NCBI RefSeq assembly: GCF_900115715.1
Contig: NZ_FOXM01000001.1
Coordinates: 1-64,000 of the forward strand
Source: Geopseudomonas sagittaria
GTDB taxonomy: Bacteria; Pseudomonadota; Gammaproteobacteria; Pseudomonadales; Pseudomonadaceae
DNA length: 64,000 nucleotides
Direction: 5' to 3'
In this document: positions 1 to 8,136 of the stretch, in pieces
Position numbering within the stretch: the first letter of the stretch is position 1
Layout of the letters: each line of letters begins with the position of its first letter
Translations under genes and position numbers: made by a program
Notes under the pieces: model-generated
Seen by the model: only the letters and a program-made list of their open reading frames with translations
Told to the model about the DNA's origin: nothing
Databases searched by the model: none

Positions 1-233
1 TAGAACAGCAGCTGTTCGGACTGAAGGTGCGGATTGCCGAGCAGGCGATCCACACGCTTGATGGCGTGCTTGGGGTAGGCCTGCCCCGGCAACGAGCGTC
101 CCAGCGCCGTCAGGGTCAGGCGCTGACCTTGTAGCAAGGCGCTGACGCAAGCCATGAGTGCGGTCAGGCGGCGAGCGTGAATGGTCGGCAGTGCTTGAGC
201 GAACGCGGTATGTAAAAATTGGACGGCCTGCAT
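1..233 (-). CDS. IS4-family transposase, N-terminal fragment
   Basis: About 77 codons are visible from an ATG at 233 before the window ends. The translated start, with a long helical N-terminus followed by LTALMACVSALLQGQRLTLT and then KHAIKRVDRLLGNPHL, is typical of the N-terminal domain of IS4/IS10-type DDE transposases. The catalytic DDE core is beyond the left edge. The gene reads away from the inverted-repeat end at 344, as expected for this group. Whether the transposase is intact cannot be judged from this window. Confidence 0.8.
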   Translation of the reverse strand, partial: MQAVQFLHTAFAQALPTIHARRLTALMACVSALLQGQRLTLTALGRSLPGQAYPKHAIKRVDRLLGNPHLQSEQLLF

Positions 234-344
234 GGGGAACGGGTGTGGTGGCTATGTTTGGCGACAACCACCGTGCCCGCCCATGCAGGCATCTTCAAGC
301 CCTATCCTTTTGATTCGTAAAGATTTTTTGTGGGGATTCCTCAG
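1..344 (-). mobile_element. IS4-family (IS10-like) insertion sequence, one end, cut by window edge
   Basis: The piece holds the 5' part of a transposase gene and the adjoining terminus of the element. Read on the minus strand, the terminus at 332-344 begins CTGAGGAATCCCC, which resembles the ends of IS10-group elements known to start CTGA-GATCCCC. The other end lies outside the window, so neither the full length nor the target duplication can be checked here. Bases just outside the end (345-353) would be one copy of a 9-bp duplication if the group rule holds. The family assignment is from memory of IS10 ends and the transposase N-terminus. Confidence 0.75.
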
Positions 345-562
345 GCACTGACCAGAGTTGCATTGAACTGCTCCGGCCAGCCAAGCAATAGAACCGCAAG
401 AAAGAGCAATGCGGCGTCGCGGAGCAGGGCGACGGCATCCTTTTCGATCGCCACCATCATCGGCAGGGAAGCTCTCGCTCCCCTCTGCTGCCCCTCTTGA
501 GCCATCGTCATCATCCTCCCCACCGGCTCCCGAAACATGGGCCAGGTGGCATCGTCCTGCAC
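341..562 (-). pseudogene. Possible hypothetical membrane protein truncated by the IS
   Basis: A short minus-strand reading frame ends with a hydrophobic stretch (LLFLAVLLLGW) and then runs straight into the IS terminus. Its TGA stop is formed by the CTGAGG of the IS end at 341-344. A larger gene could have been cut by the insertion, leaving this fragment. No family is recognised, no clear ribosome binding site selects the start, and the frame may simply be non-coding. Confidence is low. Confidence 0.25.
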
Positions 563-594
563 TGCGCCTCAGACCAGGCCCGCGCCTCCTGTGC

Positions 595-990
595 TCACTC
601 GCACCCCTGCCCCGCCGCCCCCTCCTGCATATTGGCGGCCTCCATCTCGCAGGCCCGTTGCTGGGCCATGGCCCGCAGGCACTCGGCAGCGGCGACCTGG
701 CTGATGGAGCCCTCGCCCGCCGCATAGAAACCGCAGTTCGCGTCGCGGTACTGCACCCACAGGCGCTGCGCCGCCTTCAGCGGCTCCTTCTGGCCGGGGT
801 CGCTGCGCGACATCAGCGCCTTGTAGGCGCCGTTCAGCCGGCGGTCCCAGGTTTTCGCGCTGGCATTCAGGCAGTCGACGATCTCGGTGGTGGATTGCTG
901 GTTGCATTCCTCGTAGTCCGCGCCGTACATCTGCGCCCCGACGGGAGCACTGAGCGCCAGGAACAGCACAGGCAGAGCAAGCTGACGCAT
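595..990 (-). CDS. Periplasmic LprI/DUF1311-like protein
   Basis: The start at 990 gives a clean signal peptide, MRQLALPVLFLALSAPVGAQ, so I prefer it over the upstream in-frame ATG at 1020. The mature part of about 110 residues has spaced cysteines (YEECNQQ, EIVDCLN, DANCGFY, AAECL, RACEME) and the LxxAQRLWVQYRDANC pattern of the LprI-like DUF1311 family. Some members inhibit lysozyme. The biochemical role here is inferred only from the family. It is monocistronic as far as can be seen, lying between the IS-truncated fragment and amt. Confidence 0.8.
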   Translation of the reverse strand: MRQLALPVLFLALSAPVGAQMYGADYEECNQQSTTEIVDCLNASAKTWDRRLNGAYKALMSRSDPGQKEPLKAAQRLWVQYRDANCGFYAAGEGSISQVAAAECLRAMAQQRACEMEAANMQEGAAGQGCE

Positions 991-1098
991 GACGAAAACC
1001 TCCCGTATCGGAAACCCCACGGACCGCCGTCCGGCCTCCCCTCAGGGTAGATGTTCTGCGCGACGCTGCCGCGCCATGGAACGTGCAGGAAAAGCAAA

Positions 1099-1119
1099 AC
1101 GCCGGGCAATGCCCGGCGT
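1099..1119 (-). terminator. Rho-independent terminator after amt
   Basis: A 9-bp perfect stem (ACGCCGGGC / GCCCGGCGT) with a three-base loop lies 25 bases beyond the amt stop. On the minus strand it is followed by a T-rich run (TTTTGCTTTT). Confidence 0.8.
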
Positions 1120-1144
1120 CTTGTTCAGCGCTCGCTGCAAACGA

Positions 1145-2494
1145 TCAGTGGCTATACGCCCGCTCGTTGTGCTCGGCCAGATCGAGGCCGATGTCCTCGA
1201 CCTCCTCGTCCACGCGCAGACCGACCAGCTTGTCGACCAGTTTGAGCAGCACCCAGCTCACCACGAAGCAGTAGACGAAGGTGAACAGCACGCTCTTCAG
1301 CTGCGCCCAGACCTGCGGCAGGATCTCGCTGCCCTCGACGTAGCCGCCCAGCGCCGGCACGCAGAACACGCCGGTGAGGATGGCGCCAACCACGCCGCCG
1401 ACGCCATGCAGGCCGAACACGTCGAGGCTGTCGTCATAGCCCAGGCGCTGCTTCAGCGAGGTGACGGCGAGGTAGCACAGCACGCCGCTGAGCAGGCCGA
1501 TGACCAGCGCACCGCCGGGACCGACGTAGGCACAGGCCGGGGTGATGCCGACCAGGCCGGCGATGGCGCCGGAAGCCAGGCCCATGGCGCTCGGCCGGCC
1601 GGCCTTGAGCACTTCGGTGAGCATCCAGCCGACGATGCCGGCGCAGGCGCCCAGCTGGGTGTTGAGCATGACGATGCCGGAGATGCCGCCGACGCCGGCA
1701 GCCGAGCCGACGTTGAAGCCGAACCAGCCGACCCACAGCAGCGCCGCGCCGGTCATCGCCAACGGCAGGTTGTGCGGACGGATCTCGACGTGCGGGTAAC
1801 CCTTGCGCTTGCCCAGCAGCAGGCAGGCGGCCAGCGCGGCGACACCGGCGTTGATGTGCACGGCAGTGCCGCCGGCGAAGTCCAGCGCACCCCAGTTGTG
1901 CATCAGTGCACCCGGACCGCCCCAGACCATGTGCGCCATCGGCGCGTAGACGAAGGTGAACCACAGCGCCATGAACAGCACAGCGGCGACGAACTTCATG
2001 CGCTCGGCGAAGGCGCCGGCGATCAGCGCCGGGGTGATGATGGCGAAGGTCATCTGGAAGGTGATGAACACCCCTTCCGGCATGCCCAGCACCAGGCTGT
2101 CGCCCTTCAGGCCAGCGAGCATGGCGCGCTCCAGGCCGCCGACGAAGCTGTTGAAGCTGTATTCGCCGGCCGCCATGCCGGTGGTGTCGATCACCAGGCT
2201 GTAGCCGTAGATCACCCACAGCACGCCGATCACCCCGGCGATGGCGAAGCATTGGGAAAACAGCGAGAGCATGTTCTTGGCGCGCACCAGGCCGCCGTAG
2301 AACAGCGCCAGGCCGGGCAGGCACATGCACAGCACCAGCACGGTGGCGGTCATCATCCAGGCGGTGACGCCGGTATCCAGAACGGGGGCGGCTTCCTCGG
2401 CCAGCGCCAGCGGCGCGAAGGCCATCAGCAACAGCGGCAGGGCACGACTGAGCGTGCGGCGTAGCGGTGTGGAACCTAGTGGTGTGGTCGACAT
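1145..2494 (-). CDS. amt: Ammonium/methylammonium transporter Amt
   Basis: The product of 449 residues is a signal-peptide-bearing Amt/MEP/Rh channel: a cleavable N-terminus (ALPLLLMAFAPLALA) followed by eleven or so hydrophobic segments. Family signatures are visible, such as LALFYGGLVRAKNMLS near residue 50, FAGGTAVHINAG in the middle and FGLHGVGGVVGAILTG near the end, which carry the conserved twin-histidine pore residues. The start at 2494 has GAGGTG seven bases upstream. It lies downstream of the gmaS-mgsABC operon in the same direction, with a 192-bp gap holding a palindrome and a sigma-54-like promoter. Amt proteins also conduct methylammonium, which fits the neighbouring genes. No glnK is adjacent. 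Confidence 0.93.
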   Translation of the reverse strand: MSTTPLGSTPLRRTLSRALPLLLMAFAPLALAEEAAPVLDTGVTAWMMTATVLVLCMCLPGLALFYGGLVRAKNMLSLFSQCFAIAGVIGVLWVIYGYSLVIDTTGMAAGEYSFNSFVGGLERAMLAGLKGDSLVLGMPEGVFITFQMTFAIITPALIAGAFAERMKFVAAVLFMALWFTFVYAPMAHMVWGGPGALMHNWGALDFAGGTAVHINAGVAALAACLLLGKRKGYPHVEIRPHNLPLAMTGAALLWVGWFGFNVGSAAGVGGISGIVMLNTQLGACAGIVGWMLTEVLKAGRPSAMGLASGAIAGLVGITPACAYVGPGGALVIGLLSGVLCYLAVTSLKQRLGYDDSLDVFGLHGVGGVVGAILTGVFCVPALGGYVEGSEILPQVWAQLKSVLFTFVYCFVVSWVLLKLVDKLVGLRVDEEVEDIGLDLAEHNERAYSH

Positions 2495-2548
2495 GGTGAT
2501 GCACCTCAAACGGTCATTGAAGAATTCCTGGAAGTCGTGGTGACGCAA

Positions 2549-2564
2549 TGCAAGTTCCTGGCCG
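2549..2564 (-). promoter_or_regulatory. Candidate sigma-54 promoter for amt
   Basis: The minus strand reads CGGCCAGGAACTTGCA, with the invariant GG and GC of -24/-12 promoters separated by ten bases. It departs from the TGGCAC-N5-TTGC consensus at three positions in the -24 half. The GC element is about 55 bases upstream of the amt ATG. amt genes are commonly RpoN/NtrC-controlled; no NtrC site was identified. Confidence 0.45.
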
Positions 2565-2576
2565 GGATACCGATCC

Positions 2577-2632
2577 GTAGGGGCGAATTCATTCGCCCGA
2601 CAGGGCTGCGCTGGCGAATGAATTCGCCCTAC
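2577..2632. repeat. REP-like palindrome
   Basis: Left arm GTAGGGGCGAATTCATTCGCC (2577-2597) pairs with right arm at 2613-2632 apart from one bulged G, around a 15-base loop. This is a typical Pseudomonas intergenic palindrome lying between mgsC and amt. Confidence 0.7.
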
Positions 2633-2651
2633 GGGATCCGGACCAGTGGAG

Positions 2652-2678
2652 CGGGCGCCAGTACGCTGCAGGCGCCCG
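2652..2678 (-). terminator. Hairpin after mgsC
   Basis: An 8-bp stem CGGCGCCC-type (CGGGCGCC / GGCGCCCG) with an 11-base loop lies directly downstream of the mgsC stop. There is no T-tract, so termination may be weak or Rho-dependent. Confidence 0.45.
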
Positions 2679-2686
2679 TCCGACGA

Positions 2687-4009
2687 TCAGTACTGCTGGC
2701 CCGGAATCCAGCTGGTGCCGGCCAGCGGCACGCGGGCCATGGCGGCGGACTCCACGGTCAGCGCCACCAGGTCCTCGGGGTCGAGGTTGTGCAGGTGCGA
2801 CTTGCCGCAGGCGCGGGCCATGGTCTGCGCTTCCAGCACCAGCACGCGCAGGTAGTTGGCCAGGCGGCGACCGCCCTCCACCGGATCGAGGCGCTTGCTC
2901 AGCTCCGGGTCCTGGGTGGTGATGCCGGCCGGGTCGCGGCCGTTCTGCCAGTCGTCGTAGAAGCCGGCGGCCGAGCCGATCTTCTTCAGCTCGTCGTCCA
3001 GGCGCGGGTGGTTGTCGCCGAGGGCGATCAGCGCGGCGGTGCCGATGGCCACCGCGTCGGCGCCCAGCGCCATGGCCTTGGCCACGTCGGCGCCGGTGCG
3101 GATGCCGCCGGAGACGATCAGCTGCACCTTGCGGTGCATGTCCATCTCCTGCAGCGCCTGCACGGCCTGCGGGATGGCGCAGAGGATCGGGATGCCGACG
3201 TGCTCGATAAACACTTCCTGCGTCGCGGCCGTTCCGCCCTGCATGCCGTCGAGGACGATCACGTCGGCGCCGGCCTTCACCGCCAGCTTGACGTCGTAGT
3301 ACGGGCGGCTGGCGCCGATCTTCACGTAGATCGGTTTTTCCCAGTCGGTGATCTCGCGAATCTCGGCGATCTTGATCGCCAGGTCGTCCGGGCCGGTCCA
3401 GTCCGGGTGGCGGCAGGCGCTACGCTGGTCGACGCCGATCGGCAGGGTGCGCATGCCGGCGACCCGCTCGGTAACCTTCATGCCCAGCAGCATGCCGCCG
3501 CCGCCCGGCTTGGCGCCCTGGCCGAGGACGATCTCGATGGCGTCGGCCTTGCGCAGGTCGTCGGGGTTCATGCCGTAGCGCGATGGCAGGTACTGGTAGA
3601 CCAGGTGCTGCGACTGGCCGCGCTCTTCCGGGGTCATGCCGCCGTCGCCGGTGGTGGTACTGGTGCCGGCGATGGTCGCGCCGCGGCCGAGGGCTTCCTT
3701 GGCGTTGGCGGACAGCGCGCCGAAGCTCATCCCGGCGATGGTCACCGGGATCTTCAGGTGGATCGGCTTCTTGGCGAAGCGGGTGCCGAGCACCACGTCG
3801 GTGCCGCACTTCTCGCGATAGCCTTCCAGCGGGTAGCGCGACATGCTGGCGCCGAGCAGCAGCAGGTCGTCGAAGTGCGGCACCTTGCGCTTGGTGCCGC
3901 CGCCGCGGATGTCGTAGATGCCGGTTTCGGCGGCGCGCTGGATTTCCTGGATGGTCAGGCGGTCGAAGGTGGCGGACTCGCGCAGTACCGGGGTGTGTTT
4001 CTCGCTCAT
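2687..4009 (-). CDS. mgsC: N-methylglutamate synthase subunit C-like (FMN-binding glutamate synthase domain)
   Basis: This 440-residue protein corresponds to the FMN-binding synthase domain of the GltB large subunit made as a separate polypeptide. Recognisable segments are KIPVTIAGMSFGALS, GQGAKPGGGGMLLG, a TIM-barrel phosphate/FMN region with VSGGIRTGADVAKAMALGAD, and AVAIGTAALIALG. The region that in standard GltB carries the [3Fe-4S] cysteines before VGIATQDP reads DDWQNGRDPAGITTQDP here, so the cluster ligands appear to be absent. It is last in the gmaS-mgsA-mgsB-mgsC operon, 93 bp after mgsB. The set is also annotated as GlxD/GltB-like in Pseudomonas; the mgs assignment rests on gmaS upstream and mgdABCD elsewhere in the window. 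Confidence 0.82.
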   Translation of the reverse strand: MSEKHTPVLRESATFDRLTIQEIQRAAETGIYDIRGGGTKRKVPHFDDLLLLGASMSRYPLEGYREKCGTDVVLGTRFAKKPIHLKIPVTIAGMSFGALSANAKEALGRGATIAGTSTTTGDGGMTPEERGQSQHLVYQYLPSRYGMNPDDLRKADAIEIVLGQGAKPGGGGMLLGMKVTERVAGMRTLPIGVDQRSACRHPDWTGPDDLAIKIAEIREITDWEKPIYVKIGASRPYYDVKLAVKAGADVIVLDGMQGGTAATQEVFIEHVGIPILCAIPQAVQALQEMDMHRKVQLIVSGGIRTGADVAKAMALGADAVAIGTAALIALGDNHPRLDDELKKIGSAAGFYDDWQNGRDPAGITTQDPELSKRLDPVEGGRRLANYLRVLVLEAQTMARACGKSHLHNLDPEDLVALTVESAAMARVPLAGTSWIPGQQY

Positions 4010-4102
4010 GGTGCTACTCCTCGTGGCCGGCCGGCGCAGGGCGCCAGCGGGCCGGAATCGGGTGGCCGGGCCGCGCGCGGCAAGCCCGGACGATGGTCTC
4101 GA

Positions 4103-4786
4103 TCAGTAGGCGGACGCGTTGTCGACCTTGAAGTTGTACAGCTGGCGGGCCGAGCCGTAGCGCTTGAAGCTGGCCGGGTTCTCGTCGAAGCCGGCGCGGT
4201 TCAGCAGGTCGGCCAGTTCCTCGATGTGTTCGGCGCGCATCTCCTTCTCGATGCAGTCCGAACCCAGCGACTTCACCGTGCCCTTCACGTAGATTCGCGT
4301 CTCGTACAGCGAATCGCCCAGCGCGTCGCCGGCATCGCCGCACACCACCAGGCGACCGGCCTGGCCCATAAAGCAGCTCATGTGGCCGATGCTGCCGCCG
4401 ACCACGATGTCGACGCCCTTCATCGAGATGCCGCAGCGCGCGCCGGCATCGCCCTCGATCACCAGCAGCCCGCCGTGGGCGGTGGCGCCGGCAGCCTGGG
4501 AGGCGCTACCCTTCACCCGTACCGAGCCGGACATCATGTTCTCCGCCACGCCGACGCCGACGTTGCCGTGCACGGTGATGCTGGCCTTCTGGTTCATGCC
4601 CGCGCAGTAGTAGCCGGCGTGGCCCTGGATATCGATGGACAGCGCTTCGTTGATGCCCACGGCGAGGTTGTGCTTGCCGTCCGAATGGGTGACGACCCAC
4701 TCGCGTTCTTCAAGGGTCTTCACCTGGTCGTGCAGGGCCTGGTTCAGATCGCGCACAGTGGCGGTAGAGAGATCGATAGTTTTCAT
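4103..4786 (-). CDS. mgsB: N-methylglutamate synthase subunit B-like (GXGXG domain)
   Basis: The 227-residue product is a stand-alone GXGXG beta-helix domain equivalent to the C-terminal domain of glutamate synthase GltB. Repeated glycine turns run through its middle (VHGNVGVGVAENMMSG, IEGDAGARCGISMKGVDIVVGG, GRLVVCGDAGDALGD). The domain has no catalytic site of its own and is thought to be structural. The start at 4786 is 11 bp after the mgsA stop, with GAGGAGCGC upstream. Position in the operon and the paired amidotransferase and FMN subunits define it. Known alternative names are GlxC or glutamate synthase subunit 2. Confidence 0.82.
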   Translation of the reverse strand: MKTIDLSTATVRDLNQALHDQVKTLEEREWVVTHSDGKHNLAVGINEALSIDIQGHAGYYCAGMNQKASITVHGNVGVGVAENMMSGSVRVKGSASQAAGATAHGGLLVIEGDAGARCGISMKGVDIVVGGSIGHMSCFMGQAGRLVVCGDAGDALGDSLYETRIYVKGTVKSLGSDCIEKEMRAEHIEELADLLNRAGFDENPASFKRYGSARQLYNFKVDNASAY

Positions 4787-4797
4787 GTGTGCGCTCC

Positions 4798-5703
4798 TCA
4801 GGCGGACTTGCGTTCCCAGATGTACATGGTGGCCGGCTCGGGTTCCCAGACCTTGGCCTTGTCGATGCCCGGCAGGCTGGCCAGCGCCTGGTACTCCGAG
4901 GCCATGGCCACGTAGTCGTCGGTCTCGGCGAGGATCGCCGGCTTGCAGGCGATCGGGTCGCGGATCACCGCGAAGCCGTCGCGGGTGCCGATGGCGAAGG
5001 TGAAGAAGCCGTCGAGGTCTTCCAGCGAGTGGTCCAGCGCTTCCTTGAGGCTGTCGCCCTCCTGCAGGCGCCAGGTCAGGTAGCCGGCGGCCACTTCGGT
5101 GTCGTTGAGGGTCTCGAAGGCGATGCCCTTGCGCTTGAGTTCCTGGCGCAGGCGGCTGTGGTTGGACAGCGAGCCGTTGTGAACCAGGCACAGGTCGGCG
5201 CCGGTGGAGAACGGGTGGCTGCCCTCCATGGTCACCGCGCTCTCGGTGGCCATGCGGGTATGGCCGATGATGTGGCTGCCCTTCATGTTCGCCAGCTTGA
5301 AGCGCTCGGCGATTTCCGCCGGCAGGCCCATGCCCTTGAGGATCTCGATGCTCTGCCCGGCGCTCATGATGCGCACCTGCGGGGCCAGTTCGGCCAGCGC
5401 GGCGCGCACCAGCGCTTCCTCGGCGGCGACCTTGAGCACCGCGGCGCTGGCGTTCTGGAACCAGTCCAGCGAGCAGCCCAGGCGCCCTTCCAGCGCGCCC
5501 ATCAGGGCGTTCCAGTCGTACTCGCCGACCGTGCTCTGCAGGGTCAGCTTGACCCAGCCGTCCTTCACTTCGTCACCGTAGATGGCGAAGCCGGCGCTGT
5601 CCGGACCGCGGTCGGTCATGGCCAGCAGCATCGGCTCGAACAGCTTGCCGAGCTGGGACTCCAGCGCCGGGTTCTTCAGGTAAAGACCTACGATTCCACA
5701 CAT
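4798..5703 (-). CDS. mgsA: N-methylglutamate synthase subunit A-like (class II glutamine amidotransferase)
   Basis: The 301-residue protein begins MCGIVGLYLKN. After removal of Met the Cys is the N-terminal nucleophile of class II (Ntn) glutamine amidotransferases. Further signatures are MTDRGPDSAGFAIYG near residue 30, GHTRMATESAV and CLVHNGSLSNH. It would provide the glutaminase-like site that releases methylamine or ammonia from gamma-glutamylmethylamide for transfer in the MgsABC complex. A GGAG lies about ten bases upstream of the ATG. It follows gmaS by 59 bp and is nearly contiguous with mgsB. Confidence 0.84.
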   Translation of the reverse strand: MCGIVGLYLKNPALESQLGKLFEPMLLAMTDRGPDSAGFAIYGDEVKDGWVKLTLQSTVGEYDWNALMGALEGRLGCSLDWFQNASAAVLKVAAEEALVRAALAELAPQVRIMSAGQSIEILKGMGLPAEIAERFKLANMKGSHIIGHTRMATESAVTMEGSHPFSTGADLCLVHNGSLSNHSRLRQELKRKGIAFETLNDTEVAAGYLTWRLQEGDSLKEALDHSLEDLDGFFTFAIGTRDGFAVIRDPIACKPAILAETDDYVAMASEYQALASLPGIDKAKVWEPEPATMYIWERKSA

Positions 5704-5762
5704 GTTCACTCTCCTTCGGAGGCAGGTGGCCGCCGCCCACGCGGGCGACAGCCCGAAGCGGG

Positions 5763-7097
5763 TCAGAAAAATTCGGTGTAACGCTGGATTTCCCAGTCGG
5801 AGACGTGGCGGCTGTACTCCACCCACTCCATGCGCTTGAGCTTGATGAACTCGTCGACGATCTGCGGACCGAGCACCTCGCGGAACAGCGGGTCGGCCTC
5901 CAGCGCGTCGCAGGCTTCCTTGAGGCTCTGCGGCAGGGTGGCGATGCCGCGACCGGCGATCTCCTCCAGGCTCAGCTTGTAGAGGTTCTCGTTGCACACC
6001 GCGCCCGGCTCGAGCTGGCGGTCGATGCCGTCGAGGCCGGCGGCGATGATCGCGGCGCTGACCAGGTAGGGGTTGCAACCGGCGTCCGGCAGGCGGAACT
6101 CGATGCGCCCGTAGGGGATGCGCACCATCGCCGAGCGGTTGTTGGCGCCGTAGGTGATGAAGGCCGGCGCCCAGGTCGCCCCGGACAGCGAGCGGCCCAC
6201 CACCAGGCGCTTGTAGGAGTTCACCGTCGGCGCGGCGAAGGCGCACAGCGCCGGGCCGTGGGCCAGCAGGCCGGCCATGAAGTGGTAGGCCATCTTCGAC
6301 AGGCCCATGCCGCTCGGGTCGCTGGCGTCGTGGAACAGGTTCTTGTTGGTGGCGCTGCTGATCGACAGGTGGAAGTGCATGCCGTTGCCGGCGCGCTTGG
6401 GGTCCGGCTTGGGCATGAACGAGCAGATTATCCCCAGCTCGTTGGCGATCTCGCCGGCGGCCATGCGGAAGAAGGTGAAGCGGTCCGCCGAGGTCATGGC
6501 GTCGCTGTAGGTGTAGTTGATCTCGAACTGGCCGTTGGCGTCCTCGTGGTCGATCTGATAGATCTCGAAGCCGACCGGCTGCAGCGCCTCGGTGAGCCGT
6601 TCGAGGAACTCGCGGGAGCGCGACAGGCCCTTGTAGTCGTAGCAGGGCTTGTCCAGGTTGTCGGAGGCGTCGACCAGCTGCAGCTTGCCGGCGCCGTCGC
6701 GCTGGAACAGGCTGAACTCCGGCTCCAGGCCGGTGTTCAGCGTCCAGCCCTTGTCGCTCAGGCGCTGCACCTGCTGCTGCAGCACGTAGCGGCTGTCGTA
6801 GGGATGCGGCTGGCCGTCGACGTGGCCGATGCACACCACCCGGCCGTAGCCCGGCTGCCAGGGCACCGGAGTCAGGGTCGACAGATCGCCCTTGGCCATG
6901 AAGTCCGGGCCGTGGGGCTCCATGCCCATGCCGCAGATGGCGAAACCGGCGAAACCGGCGCCGGCCTCGGCGACCGCCTCCAGACCGCAGATCGGCACCG
7001 ACTTGGTCTTGGCGGCGCCATGGATGTCGACAAACTGCGCCAGCACGTACTTGATGCCGTACTGGTCGATGATTTTCTGGGTTTCGCTGGGCAACAT
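5763..7097 (-). CDS. gmaS: Gamma-glutamylmethylamide synthetase / type III-like glutamine synthetase
   Basis: The 444-residue protein is a glutamine-synthetase-fold enzyme with an N-terminal beta-grasp part ([17 protein letters not shown]) and catalytic motifs [11 protein letters not shown] and [16 protein letters not shown]. GmaS ligates methylamine to glutamate with ATP, giving gamma-glutamylmethylamide, the first step of the N-methylglutamate pathway. Pseudomonas homologues are often called GlnT/GlnA3. I use gmaS because the gene leads an operon with mgsABC and the window also encodes MgdABCD. The start at 7097 has GAGGAG about ten bases upstream. The longer in-frame extension to 7220 is low-complexity and lacks a binding site. 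Substrate preference between ammonia and methylamine cannot be read from sequence. Confidence 0.82.
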   Translation of the reverse strand: MLPSETQKIIDQYGIKYVLAQFVDIHGAAKTKSVPICGLEAVAEAGAGFAGFAICGMGMEPHGPDFMAKGDLSTLTPVPWQPGYGRVVCIGHVDGQPHPYDSRYVLQQQVQRLSDKGWTLNTGLEPEFSLFQRDGAGKLQLVDASDNLDKPCYDYKGLSRSREFLERLTEALQPVGFEIYQIDHEDANGQFEINYTYSDAMTSADRFTFFRMAAGEIANELGIICSFMPKPDPKRAGNGMHFHLSISSATNKNLFHDASDPSGMGLSKMAYHFMAGLLAHGPALCAFAAPTVNSYKRLVVGRSLSGATWAPAFITYGANNRSAMVRIPYGRIEFRLPDAGCNPYLVSAAIIAAGLDGIDRQLEPGAVCNENLYKLSLEEIAGRGIATLPQSLKEACDALEADPLFREVLGPQIVDEFIKLKRMEWVEYSRHVSDWEIQRYTEFF

Positions 7098-7139
7098 GGG
7101 CGGTTGGCTCCTCGGTCGCTGATGCTTTATTCCGCTGGG

Positions 7140-7326
7140 GAAATTTACTTTCACCAAAAGAAATGCAAACACCTTGCCAACCTTGCCCGCCCACTCGCCA
7201 ACCCGGCGAAAGCCCCGCAATCCTTCTATCTATATGGGAAAGATGGTTTCATTGCGGGAAAGTCACGCGCCAGCCGGGACCGAACGGCCCCCAACAGCGA
7301 ACATTCCTGGTGCGAAATTTATATTC
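7140..7326. promoter_or_regulatory. Three GAAA-N5-TTTC operator-like motifs between gmaS and its divergent regulator
   Basis: Copies are GAAATTTACTTTC (7140-7152), GAAAGATGGTTTC (7238-7250) and GAAATTTATATTC (7314-7326, one mismatch in the right half-site). Each is an imperfect 13-bp palindrome. The first lies just downstream of the sigma-54-like promoter of gmaS and the last lies close to the start of the XRE-cupin gene. That arrangement suits an autoregulated divergent promoter region. Binding by the adjacent regulator is inference. Confidence 0.5.
7164..7179 (-). promoter_or_regulatory. Candidate sigma-54 promoter for gmaS-mgsABC
   Basis: The minus strand reads TGGCAAGGTGTTTGCA, matching TGGCA-N6-TTGC with -24 GG and -12 GC at the right spacing. 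The -12 element is about 68 bases before the gmaS ATG. RpoN control would suit use of methylamine as nitrogen source. No clear NtrC palindrome was found upstream. Confidence 0.6.
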
Positions 7327-7351
7327 TTGATCTAAAAGAGTGCAGATCCGC

Positions 7352-7951
7352 ATGAAGAAAACCGACGACGATCAACCCCGCCTCAAGCTGGAGCAGTACC
7401 TTGGCATGCAGGTCAAGCGCCAGCGCCTGGCCCAGGAACTGAAGATCGCCGACGTCGCGCGCATCGCCGGCATCAGCCAGGGCATGCTCAGCAAGATCGA
7501 GAACGCCCAGGTCTCCACCAGCCTCGACACCCTCAGCCGCCTGTGCGACGTGCTCGGCATGCCCATGTCCAAGCTGTTCAGCCAGTACGACCAGCAAGGC
7601 AGCGGCGCGCTGCTGGTCAAGTCCGGTGAAGGCATGGAGGTGGTCCGCCGCGGCACCGACAAGGGCCACACCTACCACCTGCTCAACCACGTGCGCGGGC
7701 CGAAGAAGAACTTCGAGGCTTACATGATCGACATGGACGACGCCAGCGAAGTGTTCCCGACCTTCTCCCACCCCGGCACCGAGTTCCTGCATCTATTGGA
7801 AGGCGAACTGGTCTACCGCCACGGCAACCAGCTCTACCCCATGGGCCCCGGCGACAGCCTGACCTTCGACGGCGAAGTGCCGCACGGGCCTGAGCAGCTG
7901 GTGAAGGTGCCGATCAAGCTGTTGTCGGTGGTGAATTATGGGAAGGAGTAA
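7352..7951 (+). CDS. XRE-family regulator with C-terminal cupin domain
   Basis: The 199-residue protein has an N-terminal helix-turn-helix (VARIAGISQGMLSKIENAQV, residues about 25-50) and a C-terminal cupin (FSHPGTEFLHLLEGELVY, then GPGDSLTFDGEVPHGP). This HutD/PuuR-like architecture senses small amines or acids. It is divergent from gmaS and is the natural candidate regulator of that operon and of itself. I chose ATG 7352 because AAGAG lies about eleven bases upstream; a GTG at 7340 would add four residues. Effector and sign of regulation are unknown. Confidence 0.88.
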   Translation: MKKTDDDQPRLKLEQYLGMQVKRQRLAQELKIADVARIAGISQGMLSKIENAQVSTSLDTLSRLCDVLGMPMSKLFSQYDQQGSGALLVKSGEGMEVVRRGTDKGHTYHLLNHVRGPKKNFEAYMIDMDDASEVFPTFSHPGTEFLHLLEGELVYRHGNQLYPMGPGDSLTFDGEVPHGPEQLVKVPIKLLSVVNYGKE

Positions 7952-8136
7952 ACAGGAGCAGGACGGACGCGGAACAATCAACTTGTTGCGGTTGACGACG
8001 GAAAAGTCGCTCGCAGCTCTGTGGAGTGGTTGAAAACGGGAAATAGCAGAGATGCTCCGAAGAGCCTTTTAGTGGTATTGCGTAAATACCTGCCAACCCA
8101 CCAGAAGAAAAATTCTTAGCTGAGGGAACAGCCTCC

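Noticed and set aside
989-2464. Long plus-strand reading frame opposite amt
   Set aside because: It is a high-GC shadow of the transporter gene with low-complexity His/Asp/Ala-rich translation and no ribosome binding site.
2537-4915. 792-codon plus-strand reading frame opposite mgsC and mgsB
   Set aside because: The translation is repetitive and family-less, while the opposite strand encodes clear enzymes with proper starts.
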